Assembly: GCF_014696435.1 (NCBI RefSeq)
Contig: NZ_JACJQG010000039.1
Coordinates: 21,607 to 85,606 of the forward strand
Source: Calothrix anomala FACHB-343
Lineage (GTDB): Bacteria > Cyanobacteriota > Cyanobacteriia > Cyanobacteriales > Nostocaceae
DNA: 64,000 bases
Direction of reading: 5' to 3'
The notes under the pieces were generated by a model. That model was not told where the DNA came from, ran no database searches, and saw nothing but the letters and a program-made list of their open reading frames with translations. A program made the position numbers and the translations under genes. Position 1 is the stretch's first letter, and each line of letters opens with the position of its first letter. This document shows positions 49,901 through 54,239 of the stretch, one piece after another.

Positions 49901-52514
49901 AAGTTATTGTATCTCTGCTATCATTTTGTTGATTTTTCTGTGTTTGTACATAGTAGTTAAAGAGATGATTCGCTCCTGAACCACTACCAGCAAAATCAAT
50001 GGCGTTACCAAAGGCTGCTGCATCTAAAGTATATGCTAATTGAATGGTATTAGCATCAATCACGATCGCATAATATTCATTACCTGCTACCAGTTCATCT
50101 GGTTCTTCTCCACCACCATCACCACCATAAACCAATTTTTGACCTGTGGTTAAACCGTGAGTGGGAATCGTAATGCGATCGCTATTAAAATTAATTGCTG
50201 TAGCTGGATCAAATGTGAATCCATTCAGGGGACTGAAGCTGTGTTTGACACCTGTTTTAACGTTGGAGTTATCAATATCGATAGCATCATTACTCTTAGT
50301 CAGTTTGATGTGGTTTTGATCTACAACTAATACGTTGTAAGTTTCTCCATTAACTAAACCACCTTTGACATTATCAACATCTACCCCACCGATACTAAAA
50401 CCACCACCGTTGTCATAGACAACTTGATCTCCTGTCTTATAACCATGATTGGGAATTTCAATGGTGTCATTAGCACTGTTGACTTTTGACAAGTCAATAT
50501 TTTTACCAACAGATGTCCCACTAGCTATAATCCTACCGTTAGCCGTTGCTTCAATATCTGTATCATCGAAGTTAACACCAATACCTACACCAGCACTACC
50601 ATCTATAAAGATTGATGTTTGGGCTTTACCTTCGCTGTTAACTGTACCATCGGCTTTAATGCTAACATTCCCGCCGGGAGTATTAATTATTGTTCCTTCA
50701 TCAACAACTGCTTTAGAAATTGTGCGTGTATTTGCTACGGCGACGGAAAAACCTTTTTCTTTACCACTAGCTTTGGTTTGAGCATCAGTTAAATCTGCTC
50801 CTTGAGCAATGTTAGCAGTTTGGTTTAAATTACCATATACCTGCGCCAGAACCTTAGCTGTTGTAGATGTATTAGAAGAAATAGTTACATTTCCCCCAGC
50901 ATCAATGGTAGTATTGCCCTGAATTAAAGTTTGAGCATCGCCTTTTGCTTGTCCATAAGCTGCGGCAAATCTTGATAGTAATGTATCTTTACCTGTCCCA
51001 GCTAAACTAATAGCTTTAGCACTACTATCAACTGTTGCTGTGGTGGTAATTTCTACTATTCCACTAGCATCAATATCCGCACTATTAACTGTAATTTCAG
51101 CTTTAGAACCCCTAACTTCTACTGTTGCGGGTATAGTAAGATTACCAATGGCATAAGCTGCAGCATTGGTAGCAGGTTCAATGAACATTTTCTGTACAAA
51201 TTCTGAACCTGGATACTCTTCACTGAAGGGGTTATAATCTTGGGCATTGGCTGTAACTTTGACGTTCGCACCTTTGATGGTTGCTCCATTTAAATTAATC
51301 TCTACTTTTTTGTCAGAGAAGCCAAATATTAAAGTTACTCCAGCTAATCTTTGTTCTATATCTTCCCCCGTTATGGTGACATCACCTGCGGTAAATGAAC
51401 CTGTGCTATTTGATAATAATTTACCGTTAACTTTAATTTCTGGACTGGCGTTTATCAAACCCTGAACACCACTTAATAAGAAAATACCAGGGAAATCTTT
51501 AGCGTTAGCTGATGCTTTGAGAGTAACGCTACCAGAATTACCAGTAGACGCATCTGTTAACCAATTTGGTGTTCCGGTTTCATTAATTAAACGAGTAGAA
51601 ACTATCCCAGTTCCTAAAATTTCGATTTTTGGTGCATTAATGGTTAAATTCTGAAAACCACCACCACCAATAAAACCGCCAATGGTAACTTTATCTGTGG
51701 AATTAATGGTTAAGTTATCGCGGATAGTATCTCCGTCTCCGGAGATTTTAAAACCATCATCTATTGTGAAATTACCGACTACATCAATAGTGACATCGCC
51801 TGTAAGGGTGACATTCCCTGTAACACTAACATCATCACTATTTTTGACTGGCCCTGCTGCAACTATACTACCAAATTCTTTTGTGCCACTAATATTACCT
51901 GATAGTGAAGCAAATACTGCGCCATAACTAGTAAGTATATTGTTAGAAAAGGCTACATTAGCTTCAATTGCACCAGTTTTAGTTTCAAAATTCCAGTCTC
52001 CGCTTTCTTGTTGACTACCTGTCAAATCATTAGATGCAGCAATATCAGCTTTTGTAATCTCAGCCAAATGTTTGACTAAATTTACACCTTCATCTGAAGC
52101 TGTCAGGTTACACCCATAAAAGAGAATATCCCCATCTTCACTTAAGGAATTCCCCCATGCTGCTATATTACTTTCGTAATTAGTTAATGTCTGGGAGTTC
52201 AAATCAGTAGAACCTAACTGCAAGTTACTATCGCTAGCGTGAGTAACAATATGAATTGCCGATAGATTTTGATGTTGTGCTAAAACTTGACTGATCTGAA
52301 ATACCCCATTTTGCGACAAGTCTAGTGTAACTACTTCTATATTAGAATATGTCGCATCTACCAACGTCTGATAATCAGGAATATCAGGAGAAATGAACAG
52401 AATTTCTCGCGGATTTGAACCTGCTAAATAACTCTCATTTTGCAGAGAGTTTAACAAGGTAGAATTTTTATCTAAATAATTGTTTGAGGATGGATTAAAG
52501 TTGCTCTCTTGCAT
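28920..52514 (-). CDS. Giant repetitive DUF4347/RTX surface or secreted protein (7864 aa)
   Basis: A single open frame of 23.6 kb. Order: DUF4347 domain (about 37-190; IHIVTHASDS with His88/His92, ILFYGCN with Cys135); beta-strand adhesin-like region (about 200-670); about twelve repeats of 65-80 residues with the core ITIANHG...YxVxVVDxNTIxL (about 675-1640); long beta-strand repeats of about 70-100 residues alternating N-x-I-x-A-Y-V-D-N and G-x-x-x-I-x-A units (about 1900-3700); modules with KIYRYKGDNA and NKFDSNF (about 4480-5750); and a C-terminal RTX region (about 6285-7800) full of GGxGxDxLxG nonapeptides. There is no Sec signal, so type I secretion is likely. A calcium-dependent adhesin or surface-layer role is inferred. 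No frameshift is seen. Confidence 0.88.
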   Translation of the reverse strand: MQESNFNPSSNNYLDKNSTLLNSLQNESYLAGSNPREILFISPDIPDYQTLVDATYSNIEVVTLDLSQNGVFQISQVLAQHQNLSAIHIVTHASDSNLQLGSTDLNSQTLTNYESNIAAWGNSLSEDGDILFYGCNLTASDEGVNLVKHLAEITKADIAASNDLTGSQQESGDWNFETKTGAIEANVAFSNNILTSYGAVFASLSGNISGTKEFGSIVAAGPVKNSDDVSVTGNVTLTGDVTIDVVGNFTIDDGFKISGDGDTIRDNLTINSTDKVTIGGFIGGGGFQNLTINAPKIEILGTGIVSTRLINETGTPNWLTDASTGNSGSVTLKASANAKDFPGIFLLSGVQGLINASPEIKVNGKLLSNSTGSFTAGDVTITGEDIEQRLAGVTLIFGFSDKKVEINLNGATIKGANVKVTANAQDYNPFSEEYPGSEFVQKMFIEPATNAAAYAIGNLTIPATVEVRGSKAEITVNSADIDASGIVEITTTATVDSSAKAISLAGTGKDTLLSRFAAAYGQAKGDAQTLIQGNTTIDAGGNVTISSNTSTTAKVLAQVYGNLNQTANIAQGADLTDAQTKASGKEKGFSVAVANTRTISKAVVDEGTIINTPGGNVSIKADGTVNSEGKAQTSIFIDGSAGVGIGVNFDDTDIEATANGRIIASGTSVGKNIDLSKVNSANDTIEIPNHGYKTGDQVVYDNGGGFSIGGVDVDNVKGGLVNGETYNVLVVDQNHIKLTKSNDAIDIDNSNVKTGVKHSFSPLNGFTFDPATAINFNSDRITIPTHGLTTGQKLVYGGDGGGEEPDELVAGNEYYAIVIDANTIQLAYTLDAAAFGNAIDFAGSGSGANHLFNYYVQTQKNQQNDSRDTITFNAANSINTSTDNIQLFESNGTTPKQHGFTTGQAVVYSSGSGTAPNQLTSGNQYYVIVVDDYNFQLATTPEAAALGQKIDFTGTGSGTAHTFNCYQQTSTTKSFNPTTNIDIANPNNTITITNHGLVNGQIVKYSSGTETAIGGLTNGRGYFAIVVDKDTIKLAETYQEATFSTPTAIDLTTGATGTAHSFTYGQDDDKITVTNHNFYTGQIVNYSEVTGGKEIGGLKDRGYFVIVVDANTIKLANTYQDAEDGIAINLDKSATGSLQSFTYMESPIQFDPKTSTINKDKNTFTIANHGFTVGQSLLYEVDPHVTTTQFLPVNISFDPSTETNLSLANAISVPDTLTIANHGLANNDVVTYLSGSQTIGGLTNNTQYKVQVIDADTIKLLNNSISAVIDLTSTGNGTLNKGAVVSTKNIASSGVNVLDTITIANHGLSNGDIVTYTKGSTIIGGLTNNTQYKVQVVDANTIKLLDATTSAVKDLTSVGNGSLTKGTTKLNITIDNVALAKITISAHGFKTGDIVTYTSGTNNIGGLTNNTQYLVKVLDANTIQLIDNSTRQFVNITSVGDGTLSKKELTVALNDAVTVPDTITIANHGFTTNDIVTYLPGTDPVIGGLTANQKYQVRVIDANTFELIDRDQFEVVDLTSTGGGTIRKVAVDLNANTITIESHGLEDGDVVTYQIGYLGEASTVIGGLTDSKQYQVKVVDENTIQLIDPNSPSTIVDLTSKGTGRLHNLRTSRSVIGSDTEIRGLSNGETYNAIVIDENTIQLAEDYVAALDSSPINLDTTGATGNQSFRTPGATSGIAIASNLSAKDNAVSKGSTGSSPKWRDLLANPALLATAASTAFANPGTGKDIIKGKDVTTNKNDANGKAITEKSPYQAMDANKGWSVGFSVSVNIFDHNVTTNIGTNANLKSDKDIAITSTIKQKLQVLVEAATSKEEYKNTVTKDGVDTTTEANALAIGIGVGVYTNTVRTNVYANGIDAGIDAKGKITITSTLDYPFLWDYKKDFNFKDKPVDATGNLALLVKDVLLDGSLGFPKRILNSFVTTKNKGGVELGKDDAGRSNGKTQFIKGGSWGVAIAADVGIYKNTSEAIVGSGAKINQTQSYWTDTQSVLVDAITKMTVLDAVGIIHLDLALDPAFRVKYKNDITEAVNFFGNVAKSGVGASILYQDISNTTTATIRDAARIHTGSLGEGLDVKAKEDIFWLEFAQGGGDAESYGFTGSGTGLTQVSNTIAQIGTGVTITGGAITVNAESINNRYSIVGSIQRTNSFGAGIAVAYHDIERNTKAIVGKDQDNSSQNLAASAINVTSIDLQAKNTGDLWLFSLAGAVATEPAPGVAKNSAPGATTSQFGVTVSGNIALNYIRDNAQAYINDSGNFTSSGDISIKAINDTFSGAFSGGFAVGGNSQKSPNIGLFGSYSRNEVRNTTKAFILNPNSVTGANITVSSENDVLIISGSVGLAGSKSSSTTGGTAVDVAGAVSQNVVDNTTEAFLQNTTVDATGNLKITADDNSNIYAIGGAFGIAISDSIGTTVLTQPPTGSTSVSVGVAVATNEIDNTIRAYVDDATVNNNTTTSGDVIVEAISNAKIFALTIGGSVSSTTSTVPTGGGLSIAGAGAGSGNTVKNKVHAFVANNSVVNTKTNPKLVKITATDTSTVEADAGGFGLAWSKALANSATSVSVGASASVNDIENNIKSYVDNSRIVAAGAITISANSTADIKALSMGGAVSVASSTTNLSGTFAGAGAGSGNKIKNTVEATIANLSNVSGVGDITLEAKDKSKIKADAGGVSIGVSLGSTSTSGSITVGASISTNDIENGIQAYVDKSAVNSSTGNVSITAKSEEAAGGNNIEALSIAGAIAASDGTTSVSLSGAGASSYNKIKNTILASIRNAADVDAKGDISVTATDTSKIKADGGGVAIALTRSSTTGVAGTIGASVAVNDIDNTIQAFIEDANTKVDSANGGVTVSATTTSTIDNFVLGGSIAASVSTGGTGVALAGSGASGDNEINNTIEAAIRDSAVVTAKEKVSILAKDTSEIISDAGGGSLAFTAGGNNSVAIAIGVAIANNTINNQVSAYIDNAKASSTSNNLEITADSDATITAKSVAVSIAIASGQSVGAGFSGGGAGATNVILSNTNAYINNSIIDNVGNLTLTAKSDNTIDADVVAIAGSVGVGTGGGGVAAAIGGSLARNYIGYEANGNKKTDAAQVRAYIQDSSINARGALSLTATATDTITADVGAGALAVAASSELAVSLVGAGAVAENKVAAKVKAFIDRDGATGISANSIALKADDTTINTARVGAASVGVSFSGTSSVAASIGVSLARNDIGNEVQAYIDNANNKVEAKNGSLTIEAFERSTITSNAVAVSVSVAVSTNLFSASLALTGAGAESTNIINNSVKAYVNNSIIETKGGNDKDIKLDAQSTSHISALAGAVGVAGSGGLIAASGAIGVSLARNLIGYDSITDDSGYGNEVVAYIKDSTATSTGDIKVYATNTDTIETVSFAGSVAISVGVVGLAVAGAGAESTSKMASNVHAYLENTQATAGVDLEVKATSDSQVTKAHTVGAAIAAVIGGGGAISVAASNVVNKIENNVQAYVKSSTAKTIQATTGNVLISADVANARVSNVTAVTASIAVDTSLSGFAFSGGGVGLYNTINNDVDAYITGPVTVNATKGNVNVLASEDAFLSSDATVITVAVSLISAALGVAIVENKINSTIQAWVDNDNATAWQPTNPATPLTTIINSVNTTVHADSVANIDKTLTAGVSAATVGIAGNESEANIQTAVKAFVEGTKLASTGDVEIKSTANNRARSSANGGAAGGLAVTAMVSHVNLGKGNDVNELEAILGDGTQVTAKNLKITATSTDDLLAESVAAGAGLVAAGGAKSTLNSDYATIGQIGDNTQITVQNLSILSKHTQDVDSAADSFSYGVGVGNGAGVDNDITSKANVDIGTNSSVTADTVIINAINRLNKDKFVNPQNQQLGPIGLVNSANLKSGSAGGGVLTVLESGTDIGTSTNPFEALVNIGNSTNITVNGTNANPGTLRIETLNEVTAYDLVIVESAGVYAMGVGLSRIDANTKAGVNLDGATLENKTGDVYLTSRTDSSLNPSANLFILGVGLPLVSAAVNAGDAKTTTNASNQIKVDDSIIKASDIRLYAGRDSFAVSNLIDSFANAEITTASLGFGISIPVLNATINETNKVDITGTTQLLALEDVNLVAKKGVGAGSGQRARTDGLVVNLAIPPYGFPLTPDASRPTIKASDNSISQVNIDTTTSIEAGINNKALVHIKPLDLRNSSGTLVEQLPDSKLGTLLTEAEKIALGLPEDAAYEYSRLDLDKIVFSISTGTVVQAIANANKGGTVGHYYQYKLPTTGAADDIVLQDEDFSNTARWTNLGTTLTAEQEAELAVYRSDVTITLKDQLKDKFYAIKPKDLDKISLSYANAGNLLLEQREKILAWIDNHAGNAEAIARYQVQLAEVEATLQELGLFETIQVNGQTVKAVKKELDIISVNLPNIYAAPGGIFIEADSMTASNFTSLVGSTLKAKAGAEIDILNQSPFAINVNDTIIRDNKRVTVVDGKYTVLQPGNVYVNNVLAGGESVSVTPNVTEVKYGDTVYRYKGTETTKLALSEISYDTDNNWEVSTTDASTFVEGTNKYIVERKIISIIQDSFADSAYDTGTIVLPSIDQDMYIIGDVVNEAGDLYINNKEGSINVSGEIRAENVTIQAARDFNLNSEDWFHTNQDPRQYIDYDGARSAVFNTGGNADSETYSDTANVGGQNLNTAINRNKSSILAQGAISVTARYLNVNGLIQSGVSTVTLNIAANFNPGTNTQSFVDDDGNVLAGISFGTENVPVNGYFDAAENAIVIEDIVPQGGKITLAGQIFSTGNGKLKVANGYANVDINNQSNYKLIVNRIDNSTNREGTITIVDTYNKANPKKVEYKVNGNNIQETTYTGTLVPAANGNISTINYTPVGSAISHTFSSDIKYQPTPGLQYTWTEGQEKTRVVINKYEQNSFNLLGFDWDELSADGIPPDTTETTFRDDQPLLESESLTSNNLVNLIKDTSQVRNIANNKIYRYIGDNASNVLLSTQNFADTTKWQDTNTTSITSITDPANNKFDSDILYTISYEQKTDNTVDLIKDISLVRDIATNKIYRYKGDNADIPLYTDFADITKWEDTGTTSTTSITNQANNKFDSNFVDTVNLVKDTTQIRDIASNKIYRYKGDNASVILYQNFADTNKWQDTGTTSTTSITDRAENKFDSNFINYTRVVENWTTGGGWLRKKTYHTKTTTTTGLKDFYTHKLKADNPIDIDFIQGTNTPNISIESEGDIYLQGNIESPDNGTVELESDNGSITSANNNAIFGAVTNIKVSGDFKAQIQGGTQTPINITADGDIELTVVSEDNNSNSLVVGNITSTNGNVTINAADGITAKDNTSLIKGNKVELIAEDGAIGSASQTIRVDSNANSGGLAAKADDNIYITETTGDLKLVEATSWDGDAAIESVNGDVRLETVNGSILDGIYELFSTTTVASSPNYQYLMSPGLRQFLYPDTDFLGFTQNSSAAETANIIADKVTLVAGGNNGQLGQISSAVTIDLTQGYAQLVDSQKQLLSIATAEDVAGVTYQIYEYIGSNATGVDISQGNFSNNNLWKKLTPDFITQSTRTSPQSVQISNGKTVLVQYADQDYGLYKYIGSTATLDLANQSYETPSLWQKVTTSHATNDNGTALQVIPNTTVVRDRNFIYRYVGATTTGVNLLGRDYANDSNWQDITFSQNANENRFDSSYTTVVEVIPNVTLVRDGNTIYRYVGSSKVNLKPSAVNYANNPDWQVDNTFELIENFVQNTSQNRFESNFRNQNKTLLTGQLVEDRFNVTHLTVQLRDDVNLQATDAVTIDAGKGVAVEATGTLQINHVKSGGDVSLQVAGAITDLNTDATAAITSFGDLVLKSEGAINSTTTNPLRIQVASSGRLSAEAVGDINIQQVATDATINNQSQTISDLYVSRVTAGGSVSIQVAEGDMTVGKVSAGNSVDLRAQSDIFDAFNDTNATVVNIFTGNVTAPATGNVYLQAGGDIGTSGNFLDVEIKAGNFSASVGNDVFLHSVASLNVADIVSTAGDVNLDVDGDVKIDPITATSGTVTINADGSIIDALDDDNSEINAVSIKLTAGGAIASAANPFDIDSSNATPGTVTATANGGVYLIETDGDLRVDSIKSQTADVTLLAKNGSILDANGDAVNIEGVNINLTATAGSIGEVTNDLEIDSAKPTDGKLKATATNNIYITEIVSGLNINSVDAAQGDVRLTVKETAATGEDLLLDGTAQVTAANGSVILRVGDNITTDANSLISAQQNITILGDYSNADTVGTTVSLNGQIIAANVLIQGEANADSITLRLQELVGNTSVLGGNGNDQIIVDRLPSLDKTRRDQSSRNNLTLDGQAGSDNYTVNITGSDTDYIINVFDTGADTLEDKLTVFGTSVADNFLLRAAEDRVNGVAFVAALHGNPFVDVERINYTLKLEKLNVNTQDGDDTVTLDDNWAETTISGGSGNDNFQVGQIFKSQRDAAAGVAAKDVFETVQTTRGYLSNGVSFTTTLDGDAGNDTFTVYRNKAVLNLNGGDNDDLFVIRAFAEEGSSDNNVTAGQGVDNIQYVVNAPVNLNGGDGNDTLKVIGTEFADKFVVTANAISGAGRTVNYTNIETVIIDGAEGDDEFYVLSTNTGVVTKLFGGLGSDRFSLGGDAPTVAAGTNSLPAQEGSHKVDGIQGQLIIDGYGGEGSTSLAEPVLLPNETNLLASTGKVIAYSAANNTMTVATADVLSLLNDLIGKTLEISRGNGLRRFWRIIGVTQNSDQTVLTLQNPSLPDPSWGTPDANTEYAINNLSPNFFVNEDETLDVVTAFNDGSTANTSGNLTANTLTGLGMGATGVTYNNFEVVEVLLGQGNDQLTVAKTADGAMTAIHGGGGDDTITVSDRGGLDSRGKDAPLAIFGDTTQDGSRYTDTANQVNPGFAYSFSNPGNDIINASVSTKNVSIYGGAGNDSITGSQAGDQIAGGSGDDNINGQGGADHIYGDAGFNLDTATRELTVPNVNSSVNTSRDALTVGNDSIDGGSGDNIILGDYGIITQTTGTSRILNTGNVIQVETANSASGGNDTIATGTGEDIVLGGNGNDTVNAGDGNNIVIGDSGKVTIPAGNVHRIETTDSNLGGGDTITTGSGEDIVLGGFASDNITTGTGNDIVLGDNGYVSYVETDNDPADIDRIKTTNVKDGGNDTINSGAGNDFVFGGVGNDQINAGDDNDLIFGDNGVVEGDVNANFLPLSTLTKPFTFTSIDTANTDAAGNSLGGNDSILAGAGKDIAIAGQGNDTVSGEAGDDDIIGGHNVAGGNDGNDILDGGTGNDAIAGDNASILRRGDALSPRIRTLNGQVIYDANGTAQVNGSSQINPTGVEERTITLFDHSDTPVANTFGNDSIAGGAQHDVIFGQLGDDTIQGDGAVSLNTTTASVEDFAGVGTDGDDYIEGNGGKDLIFGNLGQDDIVGGSSNLFSLTAPTQRPDDADTIFGGAGTDIARNDLGDQSANGHARDADYILGDNGNILRLVGNNGQFLTFSYDFYGSLKLIPRAIQLLDYTQGGATSDRGTADVLHGESGDDVIHGMTGNDVIFGEGQDDDIYGGTGSDRIYGGAGEDGILGDDGKIFTSRNGLTETLYGINTINAQTNISISGQFTGAWVYITGRLHKTVDLAAETLGGNDTIYGGLGDDFLHGGAGDDGISGAEAQAAFYNSNPVTNTNTLGYDPVTRKLAAYDANNPVAKIANFFLNFDAVDAAGNKINDGKDNIFGDWGNDWLVSGTQNDRLFGGLGDDVINADDNLDTNGGLNDQPDAPAFADRDFAFGGGGLDVLIANTGGDRLFDWNGEYNSYWVPFKNFGNPTVVRSPSPAIQQFLLALGKSSGADQTLTEPNGELGLTTSGENGSPRDPQNIKFNGQQDTQGAPEDDRATGLPLT
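28950..33660 (-). repeat. RTX-type calcium-binding repeats (C-terminal part of the giant protein)
   Basis: Blocks such as GGAGNDSITGSQAGDQIAGG, GSGEDIVLGGNGNDTVNAG and GGTGSDRIYGGAGEDGILGD recur through the last roughly 1500 residues. Such nonapeptides bind calcium in a beta-roll and are a hallmark of type I secretion substrates. Confidence 0.85.
47600..50490 (-). repeat. NHG repeat array in the giant protein (about 12 units)
   Basis: Each unit has T-I-T-I-x-N-H-G-x-x-x-G-D-x-V-x-Y, then IGGLTNxxxYxVxVVDxNTIxL, then IDLTSxGxGT. Units in the middle (residues about 1200-1450) are close copies of 68-70 residues; the first three and the last are divergent, as expected if the array expanded from the centre. 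Confidence 0.85.
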
Positions 52515-52745
52515 AAACTCTAACTTGTGGTTTTGGTTGTGTTTACTTAATTCTTCAAAAGCTAACTGGAAAAGTGCTAAAAGATACCCTGGTTATAATT
52601 TAATAATTACTCATTAGGAGTATTTACTTAAATAATTGGGAAAACCCCTAAATTCTCTGACTGAGAAAAGGGGTATTTTTATGATTTATAGCCTGTTAGT
52701 GCTGTATGATTGCTGTTTACAAATAACTAGCGATCGCTCAAGCTC
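52515..52745. other. Gap with imperfect hairpin upstream of the giant gene
   Basis: AATACCCCTTTTCTCAG and its partner TCAGAGAATTTAGGGGTTTT (minus-strand reading, about 52639-52679) form an imperfect stem. It could terminate the 250-aa gene upstream. The giant gene's own promoter should lie just below it. Confidence 0.5.
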
Positions 52746-53498
52746 CTAAACCTGGGGAATGAGAAGTTCCGGCGCGATGAATTCCGATTCTGGTGCATCT
52801 CTTAAAATGATTTGAGATGACAGGAATTTGGTATTAATAATATCTAGATAGGTTTTGAGATCTTCCTGCCAATTATCTATTAACTGATGAATAGACTGTA
52901 GTCTTGTGTCTTTTGTATTACCTTCAGCCCCGTAGCTGAAGTTACCATAAAACATTACTATGGGAACAGTTTCTTCTTCAGTTATATAGAGTTTTCCTTC
53001 ATTGATATTTAAGCTTAATTGACCCCGATCTAAACTAAAAGCTAGTTGAATAGATGCTTTCACAGGCGCATTCCCAACTTCTTGCCAAGGAGCAGGCGCT
53101 AGCAAAGTTTTGATATAATTTTCTACACCAGCTTCTTCACCTAACTGATTGGCTGTAATGTAGCCTCTAATATCGATACCTACAGCTTGGTACTCTACAT
53201 TCGGTAATGCTCTGACATAATTGTGCGCGATCGCTGGTATTTGTACCTCACTAATATCTTTAGTTCCAACTATCTCTACAAAGCTGAGAAGATCCTGTTG
53301 CGCAGCCAAACTGACACCATTGCGGAAGACAAGCTGAGAAACTTGATTATTCACAACTGGCTGACGCGCAAGTTCCCAATCACTAGGGATAATATCACTA
53401 TATTTGAGGAAATCAAATGTCAGAATACTAGGATTGTGATTCTTCGTTGCAATAGCAATAGCTAAGTTCTGGATCGTTAAATTTCTGTTCATGTCCAT
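52746..53498 (-). CDS. Conserved-looking protein of unknown function
   Basis: The 250-aa protein starts MDMNRNLTIQNLAIAIATK; the second Met, two codons later, is an equally good start. No signal peptide or TM segment is seen. Features are a FDFLKYSDIIPSDWELARQP segment, a central beta-rich region (VEYQAVGIDIRGYI, KASIQLAFSLDRGQLSLNIN) and a helical C-terminal part (RLQSIHQLIDNWQEDLKTYLDII). I do not recognise the family. It is 231 bp upstream of the giant gene on the same strand, so the two may be functionally linked, but the intervening hairpin argues for separate transcripts. Confidence 0.65.
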   Translation of the reverse strand: MDMNRNLTIQNLAIAIATKNHNPSILTFDFLKYSDIIPSDWELARQPVVNNQVSQLVFRNGVSLAAQQDLLSFVEIVGTKDISEVQIPAIAHNYVRALPNVEYQAVGIDIRGYITANQLGEEAGVENYIKTLLAPAPWQEVGNAPVKASIQLAFSLDRGQLSLNINEGKLYITEEETVPIVMFYGNFSYGAEGNTKDTRLQSIHQLIDNWQEDLKTYLDIINTKFLSSQIILRDAPESEFIAPELLIPQV

Positions 53499-54239
53499 TT
53501 AGCTGAAATTGACATATATCCCGAATTAAGACATATTTTCTGCTGAGAAAATATGGCTTATATAGAATTACCTTGATGACAGAATATTCACCACGCAATT
53601 ATGGTGATGCAGTAAAGTCTCGCTATAAGTTTATACAAGATTTTCTAAGGCGTACAGGCTTTAAGCGTTCAAAGTACCATACTAAACAGCTATTTGCTTG
53701 TTACTCCTTATACGTGTTACACGTGAGAATTACTGTCGGATATAAAAATAGCATAAATACATTTCAGAAAAAAATACTATTCATAAAAAATTTATAAACC
53801 ACATCTAGATTTTTTATGTCGGCTTCAAAATAACGAGTATTTTTTTAATAAATTCTTTAAGAAAAAAACATATATTTTTTCCTTTTTTTACAGCGAATTT
53901 TTTTGATTATTTTATTTCTAGATTTAATCTCTAATTAACTAAGAATAGATTCGGACATGAGAAAATTCCTACCCCGATTATTTTTTGCAAAAATAAAAAA
54001 TACATAACTTAACACAGCAATTTCATATAAAGATTAATCAATATATATTGCGCACTAAAAAAATTTATAAAGCAGCATTTGTACTGATTACTACTGCTCA
54101 AAGCATGGTATTTTACGTCAAAGTTGACATAAGTGATTAAACCCACTTAAACGACAAAATTAACAGTCAACCGTCAACCGTCAACCGTCAACCATCAACT
54201 AACCTCATAAATAATGATGTGATTTTAAGGTATAGCAGC
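53499..54239. other. AT-rich intergenic region with STRR block
   Basis: Very AT-rich, with long A and T runs. A 74-codon frame at 53573-53797 has no SD and no recognisable motif and is not called. An STRR block lies at 54160-54202. Confidence 0.55.
54160..54202. repeat. STRR heptamers downstream of the halogenase gene
   Basis: CAGTCAA and CCGTCAA units, six copies, at the 3' side of the halogenase gene (minus strand). It is the only clear STRR block after 20.5 kb. Confidence 0.9.

Noticed and set aside
53573-53797. 74-codon plus-strand frame after the 250-aa gene
   Set aside because: No SD, no motif, AT-rich tail and a non-ATG start; not supported as a gene.
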